From positions 50,121 to 114,120 of the forward strand of contig NZ_BBYJ01000029.1 in NCBI RefSeq assembly GCF_001528665.1: 64,000 nucleotides of DNA. Direction: 5' to 3'. Shown piece after piece: positions 7,813-16,575 of the stretch. The stretch's first letter is position 1, and each line of letters starts with the position of its first letter. Position numbers and translations under genes: made by a program. The notes under the pieces were generated by a model. That model did not search any database, was not told where the DNA came from, and saw only the letters and a list, made by a program, of their open reading frames with translations. Origin of the DNA: Microtetraspora malaysiensis (lineage in GTDB: Bacteria > Actinomycetota > Actinomycetes > Streptosporangiales > Streptosporangiaceae).

Positions 7813-8931
7813 ATGGGCGCGCGTCCGGTGACGCTGTTCCTCGGCGGCGACGTCATGCTCGGCCGCGGTGTGGACCAGATCCTGCCGCACCCCGGCAACC
7901 CCGCGCTGCGCGAGGCGCACGTCGGCGACGCCCGCACGTACGTCGAACTGGCCGAGGCGGTGAACGGGCCGATCCCGCGCCCGGTGGACGTCACCTGGCC
8001 CTGGGGCGAGGCGCTCGCGCTGCTCGACGAGGCCGCCCCCGACGCGCGGCTGCTCAACCTGGAGACGAGCGTCACGCGCGACGGCGCGTTCGTCCCCGGC
8101 AAGGGCGTCCACTACCGCATGAACCCGGCCAACCTGCCCTGCCTGGCCGCGGCCCGGCCGGACGCGTGCGCGCTCGCCAACAACCACGTCCTGGACTTCG
8201 GCCGCGCGGGCCTCGCCGAGACCCTGGACGCGCTCGCCGCCGCCGGCCTGCCCGCCGCCGGCGCCGGGCGGGACGTGGATCAGGCGCGGGCGCCGGTGGC
8301 CGTGCCGCTGCCGGGAGGCGGGCGGCTGCTGTTCTTCTCGTTCGGCATGGCCTCCAGCGGCATCCCGGAGGACTGGGCGGCGACCGCGGGCCGCTCGGGT
8401 GTGGACTTCGTCGACGACCTCTCCGAGGACGCGGCGGCGGCGATCGCCGAGCGGGTCCGCCGCGCGAAGCGGCCCGGCGACCTCGCCGTCGCCTCCATCC
8501 ACTGGGGTTCCAACTGGGGGTACCGGGTCTCCCGGACGCAGGTCCGGTTCGCGCACGCGCTCGTGGCGGGCGGCGTCGACCTCGTGCACGGCCACTCCTC
8601 GCACCATCCGCGCCCGATCGAGCTGCACCGGGGCCGGATCGTGCTGTACGGCTGCGGCGACCTGGTGGACGACTACGAGGGCATCACCGGGTACGAGGAG
8701 TTCCGCGACGACCTGCGCCTGCTGTACTTCGCCTCGCTCGACCCCGAGTCGGGGCGGGCGACCGCGCTGCGCATGGCGCCGTTGCGGGCCCGGCGGATGC
8801 GGCTGTGTCGCGCCGCGCCGGACGACGTCGAGTGGCTGCGGGCGACCCTCGACCGCGTCAGCCACGGCTTCGGGGTCCGGGTCGTCGGCGATCCTGACGT
8901 CGACGGCATGCTCGCGGCGCGAGAGGCGTGA
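7813..8931 (+). CDS. CapA-type metallophosphatase-like protein (poly-gamma-glutamate/capsule family)
   Basis: 372-residue CapA/PgsA-family protein (calcineurin-like fold). The metal-site motifs are clear: LGGDVMLGRG near the N-terminus, LNLETSVT, CALANNHVLDFG, IHWGSNWGY and HGHSSHHPRPIE. Related proteins act in poly-gamma-glutamate synthesis or export, but no pgsB/pgsC partners are here, so the role is open. There is no clear signal peptide. ATG 7813 follows GGAGG. The stop overlaps the pcm start (GTGA), forming a two-gene operon. Confidence 0.85.
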   Translation: MGARPVTLFLGGDVMLGRGVDQILPHPGNPALREAHVGDARTYVELAEAVNGPIPRPVDVTWPWGEALALLDEAAPDARLLNLETSVTRDGAFVPGKGVHYRMNPANLPCLAAARPDACALANNHVLDFGRAGLAETLDALAAAGLPAAGAGRDVDQARAPVAVPLPGGGRLLFFSFGMASSGIPEDWAATAGRSGVDFVDDLSEDAAAAIAERVRRAKRPGDLAVASIHWGSNWGYRVSRTQVRFAHALVAGGVDLVHGHSSHHPRPIELHRGRIVLYGCGDLVDDYEGITGYEEFRDDLRLLYFASLDPESGRATALRMAPLRARRMRLCRAAPDDVEWLRATLDRVSHGFGVRVVGDPDVDGMLAAREA

Positions 8932-9569
8932 CCGTGCCCGGGTCGCCCGAGTCCCTCGCCGAGATCCTGCGGGCCGAGGGCGTCCGCGACGAGCGCCTGC
9001 TCGCCGCGGTGCGGACGACGCCCCGGGCCGGCTTCGTCCCGGCCGACCTCGCCGACGGGGCCTACGACGACGTGCCGCTGCCGATCGGGCACGGCCAGGT
9101 GACCACCCAGCCGTCGCTGTCGGCGCGGATGATCGAGGGGCTGGGGCTGACCGGGAGCGAGCACGTGCTGGAGGTCGGCACCGGCCTCGGCTTCCAGACC
9201 GCGCTGCTCGCGCGCCTCGCCGCCGACGTCGTGACGATCGAGCTGCGGCCCGACCTCTGCGCGGAGGCCCGGAACAACCTGGCCCGCCACGGCGTGGGCA
9301 ACGTCGAGGTCTTCACGGGCGACGGAAGCCGTGGGGTGCCCGAGCGCGCGCCGTACGACGCGGTCCTCGTGTCGGCCGCCTATCCCGAGGTGCCCGCGCC
9401 GCTGACCGGGCAGCTCCGGGTCGGCGGCCGCCTGGTGCAGCCGATCGGCACCGGCGGGCAGGAGGAGGTTGTGCTGTTCGAGCGCGTCCCGGCCGGGCTG
9501 GAGCGCCGTCAGGTCCTCACGCTGGCCAGGTTCGTCCGCCTCCACGGCCGGTACGGTTACCCGCGCTGA
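8928..9569 (+). CDS. pcm: Protein-L-isoaspartate O-methyltransferase
   Basis: 213-residue SAM-dependent methyltransferase that methylates L-isoaspartyl residues for repair of aged proteins. The SAM motif I is VLEVGTGLGFQTALLA, preceded by the family signature around GHGQVTTQPSLSARMIEGL. Motif III lies near YDAVLVSAAYPEVP, and the substrate loop region is QLRVGGRLVQPIG. The GTG start overlaps the CapA-like stop by 4 nt. The last 23 bp of the gene region are repeated just downstream (9581-9603). Confidence 0.88.
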   Translation: MTVPGSPESLAEILRAEGVRDERLLAAVRTTPRAGFVPADLADGAYDDVPLPIGHGQVTTQPSLSARMIEGLGLTGSEHVLEVGTGLGFQTALLARLAADVVTIELRPDLCAEARNNLARHGVGNVEVFTGDGSRGVPERAPYDAVLVSAAYPEVPAPLTGQLRVGGRLVQPIGTGGQEEVVLFERVPAGLERRQVLTLARFVRLHGRYGYPR

Positions 9570-9603
9570 CCAGGCACTCCCGGTACGGCTGTCCGCGCTG
9601 ACC
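9549..9603. repeat. Short tandem duplication of the pcm 3' end
   Basis: CGGTACGGTTACCCGCGC... at 9549-9571 and CGGTACGGCTGTCCGCGC... at 9581-9603 share 20 of 23 positions, including the stop codon context GCGCTGACC. The unit length is 32 bp. The rest of the gap to 9781 holds a weak hairpin (GGGCCGT/ACGGCTC, about 9690-9712) and presumably the promoter of the peptide-transport operon. Confidence 0.6.
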
Positions 9604-9781
9604 GGGGGTCTCCGGAAGCGGCGCTCGTACCGGCTCAGGCTAGGCCCCCGCGAGGCCGGAGAAACAGAACCGTCGCGTTTTTCGATGCTGAGGGCCGTAA
9701 AGCCTCACGGCTCTTGGGGATGTGATCCGTGATCGCCAGCATTCCTGGACACATGGCTGCTGAACCACCCAGGAGATATCA

Positions 9782-11674
9782 ATGGGGACAAGCAATTCGC
9801 GGCGCGGCCGGTCGGCCCTGGCCGCCTGCGCGCTGAGCGGGACGTTGCTCGCCGGCGTCACGCTCCCCGCCGGAACCGCGACCGCGACCGCGTCATCGTC
9901 CGGATCCGCCGCCGCGGCGTCCGCGCCGTCGGGGCAGGGAGAGACCACACTGCGGGTGAAGATGTCGGGCTCCGGCGTCGACACGCTGAACCCGTTCCTC
10001 GCCTTCTTCGACGGCGCCTACGACGTCTTCGCCGGGGTCTACCCGACGCTCAACTCCCTCGACGAGCAGGGCAGTCCCGGCCCCTACCTCGCCGAGTCGT
10101 GGACGCAGTCGGACGACAAGCTGACCTGGACCTTCACGCTCAGGGACGGCCTGAAGTGGAGCGACGGCACGCCGATCACGGCTGAGGACGCCGCCTGGAC
10201 GCTGAACCTGATCATGACCGACGCGGTCGCGGGCACCGCCAACGGTTCGCTGGTCAGCAACTTCGAGTCGGTCACCGCGCCCGACGCGACGACCCTGGTC
10301 ATCAAGACCAAGGAGCCCCAGGCCAACGTCACCTATGTGAGCGTCCCCCGCAGCGGCATCCCGATCGTGCCGAAGCACATCTGGGAGTCGCAGGCGAAGA
10401 ACCTCAAGGACTACAAGAACGACACCTTCCCGCTCGTCGGCTACGGCCCGTGGACGCTCACGGACTACAAGCCCGAGCAGTACGCGAAGTTCGACGCCAA
10501 CAAGGACTTCGTCCTCGGCAAGCCCGGCTTCGGCCACATGGTCCAGCAGAGCTTCAAGTCGGTGGACGCCGCGGTCGCCGCGCTGCGCAGCGGCCAGCTC
10601 GACTACATCAACAACGTCAACCCGACCCAGTTCAAGGCGCTGCAGGCGGACAAGAACCTGCTGACCATCCAGGAGGTCGGCAACGGCTGGACCGGCCTGG
10701 AGATCAATTACAACGCCCGGACCCGCACCGGCAAGAAGATCGGCACCGGCCACCCGGCGCTGGGCGACCCGGTGGTGCGCCACGCGATCGCGCTCGCCAC
10801 CGACCGGAAGACCCTTGTCGCCAAGGTGCGCGACGGCCTGGCCGTGCCCGGCGCCGGCTACCTGCCCCCGGCCTGGCCGCAGTGGACCTGGAAGCCGGCC
10901 CCCGGCGAGGAGACGCCGTTCGACCTCGACCAGGCGAACAAGATCCTCGACGACGCCGGCTACACCAAGGGCGGCGACGGCGTACGCGTCGACCCCAAGA
11001 GCGGCAAGCCGCTGGAGCTGCGCCTCGGCATCCACGCCGACGACACGGACGACGCGGGCATCTCCAACTACCTCAAGGGCTGGCTGGAGACGGTCGGCAT
11101 CAAGCTCAAGATCCAGACCCTGAGCATGAGCGCGCTCAACAGCGACCTGGCCAAGGGTGACTGGGACCTGCTGATGGACGGCTGGACCACCGGCCCCGAC
11201 CCGACCTTCCTGCTCGGCATCCAGACCTGCGCCGCGCTGCCCAAGGACGACGGCACCGCGGGCAACACCGACTCGTTCTTCTGCGACGAGAAGTACGACG
11301 AGCTGTTCAAGAAGCAGCTCACCACGTTCGACCAGGCCGAGCGAGCCAAGATCGTCGGTGAGATGCAGAGCATCCTCTACAAGGCCGACGTCAACCAGAT
11401 GCACTTCAACCACAACATGCTCGACGTGGCCCGTACCGACACCGTGACCGGGATAGTCACCGGACAGCCGGACGCGCAGGGCATGTACCCGGCGCAGAGC
11501 TACTCGTTCTGGGGCTACCTCAAGGCCACGCCGGCCGCCGCCGAGGCGACCGCGGCCAAGGAGGAGAGCGGCGGCGGCAGCGCGCTGTGGATCGGCGGCG
11601 CCGTCCTGCTCCTCGTCCTCGTCGGCGGCGGGATCGCGCTCAAGCGCCGCTCGAGCGCGGACGACCGTGAGTAG
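9782..11674 (+). CDS. Oligopeptide ABC transporter substrate-binding protein with C-terminal membrane anchor
   Basis: 630-residue family 5 extracellular solute-binding protein (DppA/OppA class), first gene of a six-gene operon. The N-terminal secretion signal is SRRGRSALAACALSGTLLAG followed by an AG/TA-rich cleavage region. Family features include YLAESWTQSDD, FTLRDGLKWSDGTPITAEDA and YGPWTLTDYKPEQY. Unlike the usual lipid-anchored forms it ends with a hydrophobic helix (SALWIGGAVLLLVLVGGGIAL) and KRRSS, which looks like a C-terminal membrane anchor. AGGAG lies at 9770-9774. Confidence 0.93.
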   Translation: MGTSNSRRGRSALAACALSGTLLAGVTLPAGTATATASSSGSAAAASAPSGQGETTLRVKMSGSGVDTLNPFLAFFDGAYDVFAGVYPTLNSLDEQGSPGPYLAESWTQSDDKLTWTFTLRDGLKWSDGTPITAEDAAWTLNLIMTDAVAGTANGSLVSNFESVTAPDATTLVIKTKEPQANVTYVSVPRSGIPIVPKHIWESQAKNLKDYKNDTFPLVGYGPWTLTDYKPEQYAKFDANKDFVLGKPGFGHMVQQSFKSVDAAVAALRSGQLDYINNVNPTQFKALQADKNLLTIQEVGNGWTGLEINYNARTRTGKKIGTGHPALGDPVVRHAIALATDRKTLVAKVRDGLAVPGAGYLPPAWPQWTWKPAPGEETPFDLDQANKILDDAGYTKGGDGVRVDPKSGKPLELRLGIHADDTDDAGISNYLKGWLETVGIKLKIQTLSMSALNSDLAKGDWDLLMDGWTTGPDPTFLLGIQTCAALPKDDGTAGNTDSFFCDEKYDELFKKQLTTFDQAERAKIVGEMQSILYKADVNQMHFNHNMLDVARTDTVTGIVTGQPDAQGMYPAQSYSFWGYLKATPAAAEATAAKEESGGGSALWIGGAVLLLVLVGGGIALKRRSSADDRE

Positions 11675-12707
11675 CCTCACCACCGCGGGCCCCGCCAAGG
11701 CCAAGGGGCAGGGGGTCAGGCGATCCGACCTCCTGCCCTACCTCGGCTCCAAGCTGGTCGCGGCCCTGGTCAGCTTCATGGTCACGCTGGTCATCGGCTT
11801 CGTCATCTTCAGCCTGATGCCGGCCGACCCGGTCCGCACCCTGACCAGGGGCCGCCCCACGAGTGAGGCGCAGCTCGTCCAGGTACGCCTCCAGCTCGGC
11901 CTGGACGACCCGATCTGGCAGCGGTTCCTCACCTTCGTCGGCAACACGCTCAAGGGTGAACTCGGCTACTCCTGGCAGTTCCAGCAGTCGGTCTCGTCGC
12001 TGGTGCTCGACCGGCTCGGGCCGACCCTGCTCCTCATGGGCACGGCCGCGGCCCTGTCGATCGCGCTCGGCCTGTGGCTGGGCATCCGCAGCGGCTGGCG
12101 GCACGGAAGCCTGTTCGACCGGATCGCGTCGAGCTCCTCACTCATGCTGTGGTCGGTGCCGACCTTCTGGCTCGGCATGATCCTCCTGATCGCCTTCAGC
12201 GTGGGCATCGGCCCGATCCCGAGCCTGCTGCCCGCGGGCGGCATGAGCGACCCCTCGCTGCCGCAGGAGGGCTGGGCGCACATCGTCGACGTGGCCAAGC
12301 ACCTGGTGCTGCCCTGCCTGACCATGGTGCTCGTGGTCTTCGCCCAGTACGTGACGGTCATGCGTTCCTCGATCATCGACGAGATGGGCAGCCCGTACCT
12401 GCTGACCGCCAGGGCCAAGGGCCTGACCGACGACGCCGTACGGCGTCGTCACGCGGTGCCGAACGCGCTGCTGCCCTCGGTCACGATGATCTTCATGCAC
12501 CTCGGCATCCTGGTCAGCGGCGCGATCACGGTGGAGTCCGTCTACTCCTGGCCCGGCCTCGGCTATCTGACCTACGAGGCGCTCAGGATCCCCGACCTGC
12601 CCCTGCTTCAGGGCACCTTCATCGTCTTCAGCGCGAGTGTGATCATCATGAACCTGCTGGCGGACGTGGTCTACCGCTTCCTCGACCCGAGAGTGCGGGC
12701 CCAATGA
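11667..12707 (+). CDS. Oligopeptide ABC transporter permease (DppB/OppB type)
   Basis: 346-residue inner-membrane permease. It shows the typical N-terminal helix followed by MPADPVRTLTRGRPTSEAQ, several membrane helices, and the cytoplasmic EAA loop (YLLTARAKGLTDDAVRRRHA) that contacts the ATPases, ending VYRFLDPRVRAQ. The GTG start lies inside the end of the binding-protein gene (8-nt overlap). It forms a heterodimeric pore with the next gene's product. Confidence 0.95.
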   Translation: MSSLTTAGPAKAKGQGVRRSDLLPYLGSKLVAALVSFMVTLVIGFVIFSLMPADPVRTLTRGRPTSEAQLVQVRLQLGLDDPIWQRFLTFVGNTLKGELGYSWQFQQSVSSLVLDRLGPTLLLMGTAAALSIALGLWLGIRSGWRHGSLFDRIASSSSLMLWSVPTFWLGMILLIAFSVGIGPIPSLLPAGGMSDPSLPQEGWAHIVDVAKHLVLPCLTMVLVVFAQYVTVMRSSIIDEMGSPYLLTARAKGLTDDAVRRRHAVPNALLPSVTMIFMHLGILVSGAITVESVYSWPGLGYLTYEALRIPDLPLLQGTFIVFSASVIIMNLLADVVYRFLDPRVRAQ

Positions 12708-13600
12708 GCGCGCTCGACACTCCGGCCGGGCTCGACGTCCCGCGCCACCACGCGTTCAGCCGCTTCTGCCGCGCGTTCGCCAAGCGGCCCGCCGGGCTGG
12801 CCGGGCTCGGCCTGCTCGTCGCCTTCGGCGTGCTCGCCCTCGCCGCGCCGCTGTTCATCGGCGACGACCAGCTCAACGTCATCAAGGTGGACGGCCCGCA
12901 GTTGTCGCCACCCGTCGACGGCTACCCGCTCGGCACCGACCAGGCGGGCCGCTCGGTCCTGCTGCTGGTCATCTGGGGCGCGCGCGAGTCGCTCAGCATC
13001 GGCCTCATCGCCACCGCGCTCACCGTGGTCCTCGGCAGCACGGTCGGTCTGCTCGCCGGGCACTACCAGGGCTGGATCGGCAAGATCCTCATGCATGTGA
13101 CCGACTGGTTCATCGCGCTGCCCAGCCTGCCGCTGGCCATCTCGCTCTCGGCCGTGCTCGGCCAGGGCGCGGCGTCGATCACGATCGCCATCGCGGTCAC
13201 CTCGTGGACCGCGACCGCCCGCCTCGTCCGCGCCCAGACGCTCTCCGTCGAGGCGCGGCCGTTCATCGAACGGGCGAAGGTGCTGGGCGCGGGCAACACC
13301 CAGATCATGATCAGGCACGTGCTGCCCAACGTCATGCCGCTGATCCTCGTCTCCAGCACGCTCACCGTCGCCTCGGCGATCCTGTCGGAGGCCACGCTGA
13401 CCTTCCTGGGCCTCGGCGACCCGACCAGCGTGACCTGGGGGTCGATGCTCCAGGCGGCGTTCCTGGGCGGCGCGGTGACGGCGGGCGCGTGGTGGTACCT
13501 GATGCCGCCGGGCATCGCGATCCTCATCGTCGTGCTCGGCTTCACGCTCGTCGGCCGGGCCGTCGAGCACGTGCTCAACCCGAGGATGGTGGGCCGGTGA
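12704..13600 (+). CDS. Oligopeptide ABC transporter permease (DppC/OppC type)
   Basis: 298-residue permease. It has an N-terminal cytoplasmic tail, a first membrane helix (AGLAGLGLLVAFGVLALAA), the OppC-type periplasmic motif YPLGTDQAGRSVLLLVIWGAR and the EAA loop FIERAKVLGAGNTQIMIRHV. The ATG overlaps the upstream stop (ATGA at 12704-12707) and its own stop overlaps the next GTG, so all transport subunits are translationally coupled. Confidence 0.95.
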   Translation: MSALDTPAGLDVPRHHAFSRFCRAFAKRPAGLAGLGLLVAFGVLALAAPLFIGDDQLNVIKVDGPQLSPPVDGYPLGTDQAGRSVLLLVIWGARESLSIGLIATALTVVLGSTVGLLAGHYQGWIGKILMHVTDWFIALPSLPLAISLSAVLGQGAASITIAIAVTSWTATARLVRAQTLSVEARPFIERAKVLGAGNTQIMIRHVLPNVMPLILVSSTLTVASAILSEATLTFLGLGDPTSVTWGSMLQAAFLGGAVTAGAWWYLMPPGIAILIVVLGFTLVGRAVEHVLNPRMVGR

Positions 13601-14628
13601 CGGCGACGGATCAGAGCCACGCGCCGGAGGAGCGGGCCGCGGTGCCCATGCTCGACGTGCGCGACCTGCGGGTGAACTACCGGGGCGGCGGGCGGACCGT
13701 GCCCGCCGTACGCGGGGTCAGCTTCACCCTCGACCGCGGCCAGACCCTCGGCGTGGCCGGAGAGTCGGGCTCGGGCAAGTCGACGATGGCGCTCAGCCTG
13801 CTCCGGCTGCTGCCGTCCTCCGCCCAGGTGACCGGCCAGGTTCTGTTCGAGGGCGAGGACCTGCTGACCGCCAAGTGGGCACGGCTGCGCGCGGTGCGCT
13901 GGTCGGCGGCCTCCGTGGTGTTCCAGGGCGCGATGAGCGCCCTCAACCCGGTGCGCACGATCGGCGAGCAGATCTGCGAGCCCATCCTGCTGCACGACAA
14001 GGTCGGCCAGAAGACGGCCCGCGCGCGGGCGGCCGAACTGCTCGACAGCGTCGGCCTGCCGTCGCGGCGGCTCGGCTCGTACCCGCACGAGTTCTCCGGC
14101 GGCCAGCGCCAGCGCATCATGATCGCGATGGCGCTCGCCTGCCGCCCCGACCTGATCATCGCGGACGAGCCGACCACCGCGCTCGACGTCATGGTCCAGG
14201 CACAGGTGCTGAACCTGCTCGGCGAGCTGGTGCGCGAGTCGGGCATCGGCGTCATCATGATCAGCCACGACCTGTCGGTGCTGTCCCACATGTGCGAGCG
14301 GCTGGCCGTCATGTACGCGGGGCAGGTCGCCGAGATCGGCCCGTCCAAGCAGCTCATCACCGAGCCGCGGCACCCGTACACGCGGGCGCTCGGCCGGGCC
14401 TTCCCGACGATCGGCGATCCGGCCTCGCGGCTCGCGCCCGCGGGGCTGCCCGGTGACCCGCCCACGCCGTCCGAGCTGGCCAAGCTGAACGAGAGCAGGG
14501 GCTGCGCCTTCGAGCCGCGCTGCCCCGAGGCCACGGACGCCTGCCGTACCGAGACCGTGGAGCTGTGGCCGAGCGGCCCGGGGCGCGAGGCCGCGTGCCT
14601 GCGCGTGTTGGAAGGGAGCGGCGCGTGA
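13597..14628 (+). CDS. Oligopeptide ABC transporter ATPase (DppD/OppD type)
   Basis: 343-residue ATPase: Walker A GESGSGKST, Q-loop VFQGAMSALNP, signature SGGQRQR, Walker B LIIADEPTTALD and H-loop MISHDL. The C-terminal oligopeptide-transporter extension carries the cysteine motif CAFEPRCPEATDAC, which in this family can bind an Fe-S cluster. GTG 13597 overlaps the permease stop by 4 nt. It works as a heterodimer with the following ATPase. Confidence 0.95.
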   Translation: MTATDQSHAPEERAAVPMLDVRDLRVNYRGGGRTVPAVRGVSFTLDRGQTLGVAGESGSGKSTMALSLLRLLPSSAQVTGQVLFEGEDLLTAKWARLRAVRWSAASVVFQGAMSALNPVRTIGEQICEPILLHDKVGQKTARARAAELLDSVGLPSRRLGSYPHEFSGGQRQRIMIAMALACRPDLIIADEPTTALDVMVQAQVLNLLGELVRESGIGVIMISHDLSVLSHMCERLAVMYAGQVAEIGPSKQLITEPRHPYTRALGRAFPTIGDPASRLAPAGLPGDPPTPSELAKLNESRGCAFEPRCPEATDACRTETVELWPSGPGREAACLRVLEGSGA

Positions 14629-15578
14629 AGCCCGTGCTCGAAGTCCGCGACCTGATGGTCACCTATCCGGCGCGCCGCGGCGCCGCGCCCGCGCGCGCCG
14701 TCGACGGGGTGAACCTGCAGGTGGGGCAGGGCGAGATCGTCGCACTCGTCGGCGAGTCCGGATGCGGCAAGTCCACGCTGGCCAGAGCGCTGGTCGGGCT
14801 GGTCAAACCCACAGGCGGCCAGGTGCTCAGCGACGGAGTGCCGCTCGGCTACTCCGCCGCCGCGCTCAAGGCGTACCGTCGCCACACCCAGCTCGTCCTG
14901 CAGGATCCGGGCGGCGCGCTCAACCCCAGGCAGAACGTCTTCGACGCCGTCGCCGAAGGCCCCCGGCTGCACGGCCTGACCGACCGGCTCGGCGAGCGGG
15001 TGCACACCGCGCTGGCCAAGGCGGGGCTGCGCCCGCCCGAGCAGTTCGCGGGCCGGTTCCCGCACGAGATGTCCGGCGGCCAGCAACAGCGCGTCGTCAT
15101 CGCGGGGGCGCTCGCGCTCGAACCGTCGGTCATCGTCGCCGACGAGCCGGTCGCCTCGCTCGACGCCTCGGTCCGGGGTGAGATCCTCAAACTGATCCTG
15201 GAGCTGCGCGACTCGCTCGGCCTGTCCGCGCTGGTCGTCAGCCACGACCTCGGCCTGGCCTGGAACATCGCGGACCGTGTCGCCGTCATGTATCTCGGCA
15301 GGATCGTCGAGACCGGTACGGTCGAGGAGGTGCTGCTGCGCCCCAAGCACCCGTACACGCGGGCCCTGCTGTCGGTGCTGCCGGACTCCGGCGAGCCGCC
15401 CGTGCTGCTCACCGGCGAGCCGCCGGACCCGACCTCCGTCCCCGGTGGCTGCCGCTTCCACCCCCGATGCCCGCTCAGGGCGGCCGAGCAGGACTCGCGT
15501 TGTGACGGCCAGGACCTGCCCGTCCTGACCGGCGACCCGTCGGCGTCCAGCCTCGCCGCCTGCCACCTCGTCCAGTGA
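14625..15578 (+). CDS. Oligopeptide ABC transporter ATPase (DppF/OppF type)
   Basis: 317-residue second ATPase: Walker A GESGCGKST, Q-loop VLQDPGGALNP, signature SGGQQQR, Walker B VIVADEPVASLD (Val replaces the usual Thr), H-loop VVSHDLG. The C-terminal extension has CRFHPRCPLRAAEQDSRC. GTG 14625 overlaps the previous stop (GTGA). The LD-carboxypeptidase follows 13 nt after the stop, linking import to peptide processing. Confidence 0.95.
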   Translation: MKPVLEVRDLMVTYPARRGAAPARAVDGVNLQVGQGEIVALVGESGCGKSTLARALVGLVKPTGGQVLSDGVPLGYSAAALKAYRRHTQLVLQDPGGALNPRQNVFDAVAEGPRLHGLTDRLGERVHTALAKAGLRPPEQFAGRFPHEMSGGQQQRVVIAGALALEPSVIVADEPVASLDASVRGEILKLILELRDSLGLSALVVSHDLGLAWNIADRVAVMYLGRIVETGTVEEVLLRPKHPYTRALLSVLPDSGEPPVLLTGEPPDPTSVPGGCRFHPRCPLRAAEQDSRCDGQDLPVLTGDPSASSLAACHLVQ

Positions 15579-15591
15579 AGGAGCTTTCCCC

Positions 15592-16524
15592 GTGACCGAT
15601 TTCCTCCACCCGCCCGCTCTGCGGCCCGGCGCCCGGGTCGCGGTCATCGCCGCCAGCAGCCCGCCCAACCAGGCGAACCTCGACCGCGGCCTGGCCGCCA
15701 TGGAGGAGGTCGGCCTCAAGCCCGAGGTGTTCTCCTCCACCCGCGTCGGCGGCACCGAGTACGACTACCTCGCGGGCGGCGACGCCCTGCGGGCGGCCGA
15801 CCTGACCAAGGCGCTCGGCGACCCCGCGTACGACGCGGTCTTCTGCGCCGGCGGCGGGTACGGCATGCAGCGCACGCTCGAACTGGTCGACTGGTCGGCG
15901 ATCGACCCGGCCCGGCCCAAGGTCGTGGTGGGGTACTCCGACGTGACCGCGCTGCTGGAGGCGATCGCGGTCAAGCTCGGCTGGGTCTCGCTGTTCGGGC
16001 CCATGGTCGCCTGCGACGGCTTCTACCAGGGGCCGGGGGAGTACGACTTCGACGAGCTGATGAAGCTGCTCTTCCACCCGGAGTCGGTGACCGAACTGGT
16101 CTTCCCCAACGCCCGGACGGTCGTGCCCGGCGTCGCCGAGGGCCACACCCTCGGCGGCACCGCCACGCTGCTGGCCGCCTCGCTCGGCACCGACACCTCG
16201 CTGCCCGCGCGCGGGGCGATCCTCTTCCTCGAAGACGTGGACGAGGAGCTGTTCCGGATGGACCGGTACATCACCCAGCTCCGCCGGGCCACCTACAGCG
16301 ACGGCGTGGCCGGCATCCTGCTCGGCACGTTCACCAACTGCGGCGAGCCGCGCGACGTCGACCGGATGCTGGCGGAGCGGCTGGGCGACCTCGGCGTGCC
16401 CGTCCTCGCCGGGGCCGACATCGGGCACGGGATCTCGATGCAGACCTACCCCATCGGCGTCCGGGCCCGGCTCGACACCGAGGCGGGCACGCTCCGCTTC
16501 CTGGAGCCGGTCCTCACCTCCTGA
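15592..16524 (+). CDS. S66-family LD-carboxypeptidase (muramoyltetrapeptide carboxypeptidase-like)
   Basis: 310-residue serine peptidase of family S66, which removes the terminal D-amino acid from murein tetrapeptides in the cytoplasm. The nucleophile is Ser116 in VVVGYSDVTALL. Further family marks are the oxyanion region FCAGGGYGMQR, the Glu region ILFLEDVDEE and the His in ADIGHGISMQ. It is the last gene of the oligopeptide importer operon (13-nt gap, AAGGAG upstream of GTG). This suggests that the imported peptides are wall fragments. Microcin C-type immunity (MccF) is the main alternative in this family. Confidence 0.9.
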   Translation: MTDFLHPPALRPGARVAVIAASSPPNQANLDRGLAAMEEVGLKPEVFSSTRVGGTEYDYLAGGDALRAADLTKALGDPAYDAVFCAGGGYGMQRTLELVDWSAIDPARPKVVVGYSDVTALLEAIAVKLGWVSLFGPMVACDGFYQGPGEYDFDELMKLLFHPESVTELVFPNARTVVPGVAEGHTLGGTATLLAASLGTDTSLPARGAILFLEDVDEELFRMDRYITQLRRATYSDGVAGILLGTFTNCGEPRDVDRMLAERLGDLGVPVLAGADIGHGISMQTYPIGVRARLDTEAGTLRFLEPVLTS

Positions 16525-16530
16525 ACTGCT

Positions 16531-16564
16531 CCCGGGGGCGGCGTTCTCACCCGCCGCCCCCGGG
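16531..16564. terminator. Strong bidirectional terminator hairpin
   Basis: Perfect 13-bp stem CCCGGGGGCGGCG (16531-16543) / CGCCGCCCCCGGG (16552-16564) with an 8-nt loop, between the convergent carboxypeptidase and ABC-F genes. Confidence 0.75.
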
Positions 16565-16575
16565 TGCGTACCGGA

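Noticed and set aside
9782..9830. A lipobox (LAAC) in the peptide-binding protein
   Set aside because: The Cys is at residue 16 directly after the arginines, with the hydrophobic core following rather than preceding it, so it cannot be a normal lipoprotein signal.
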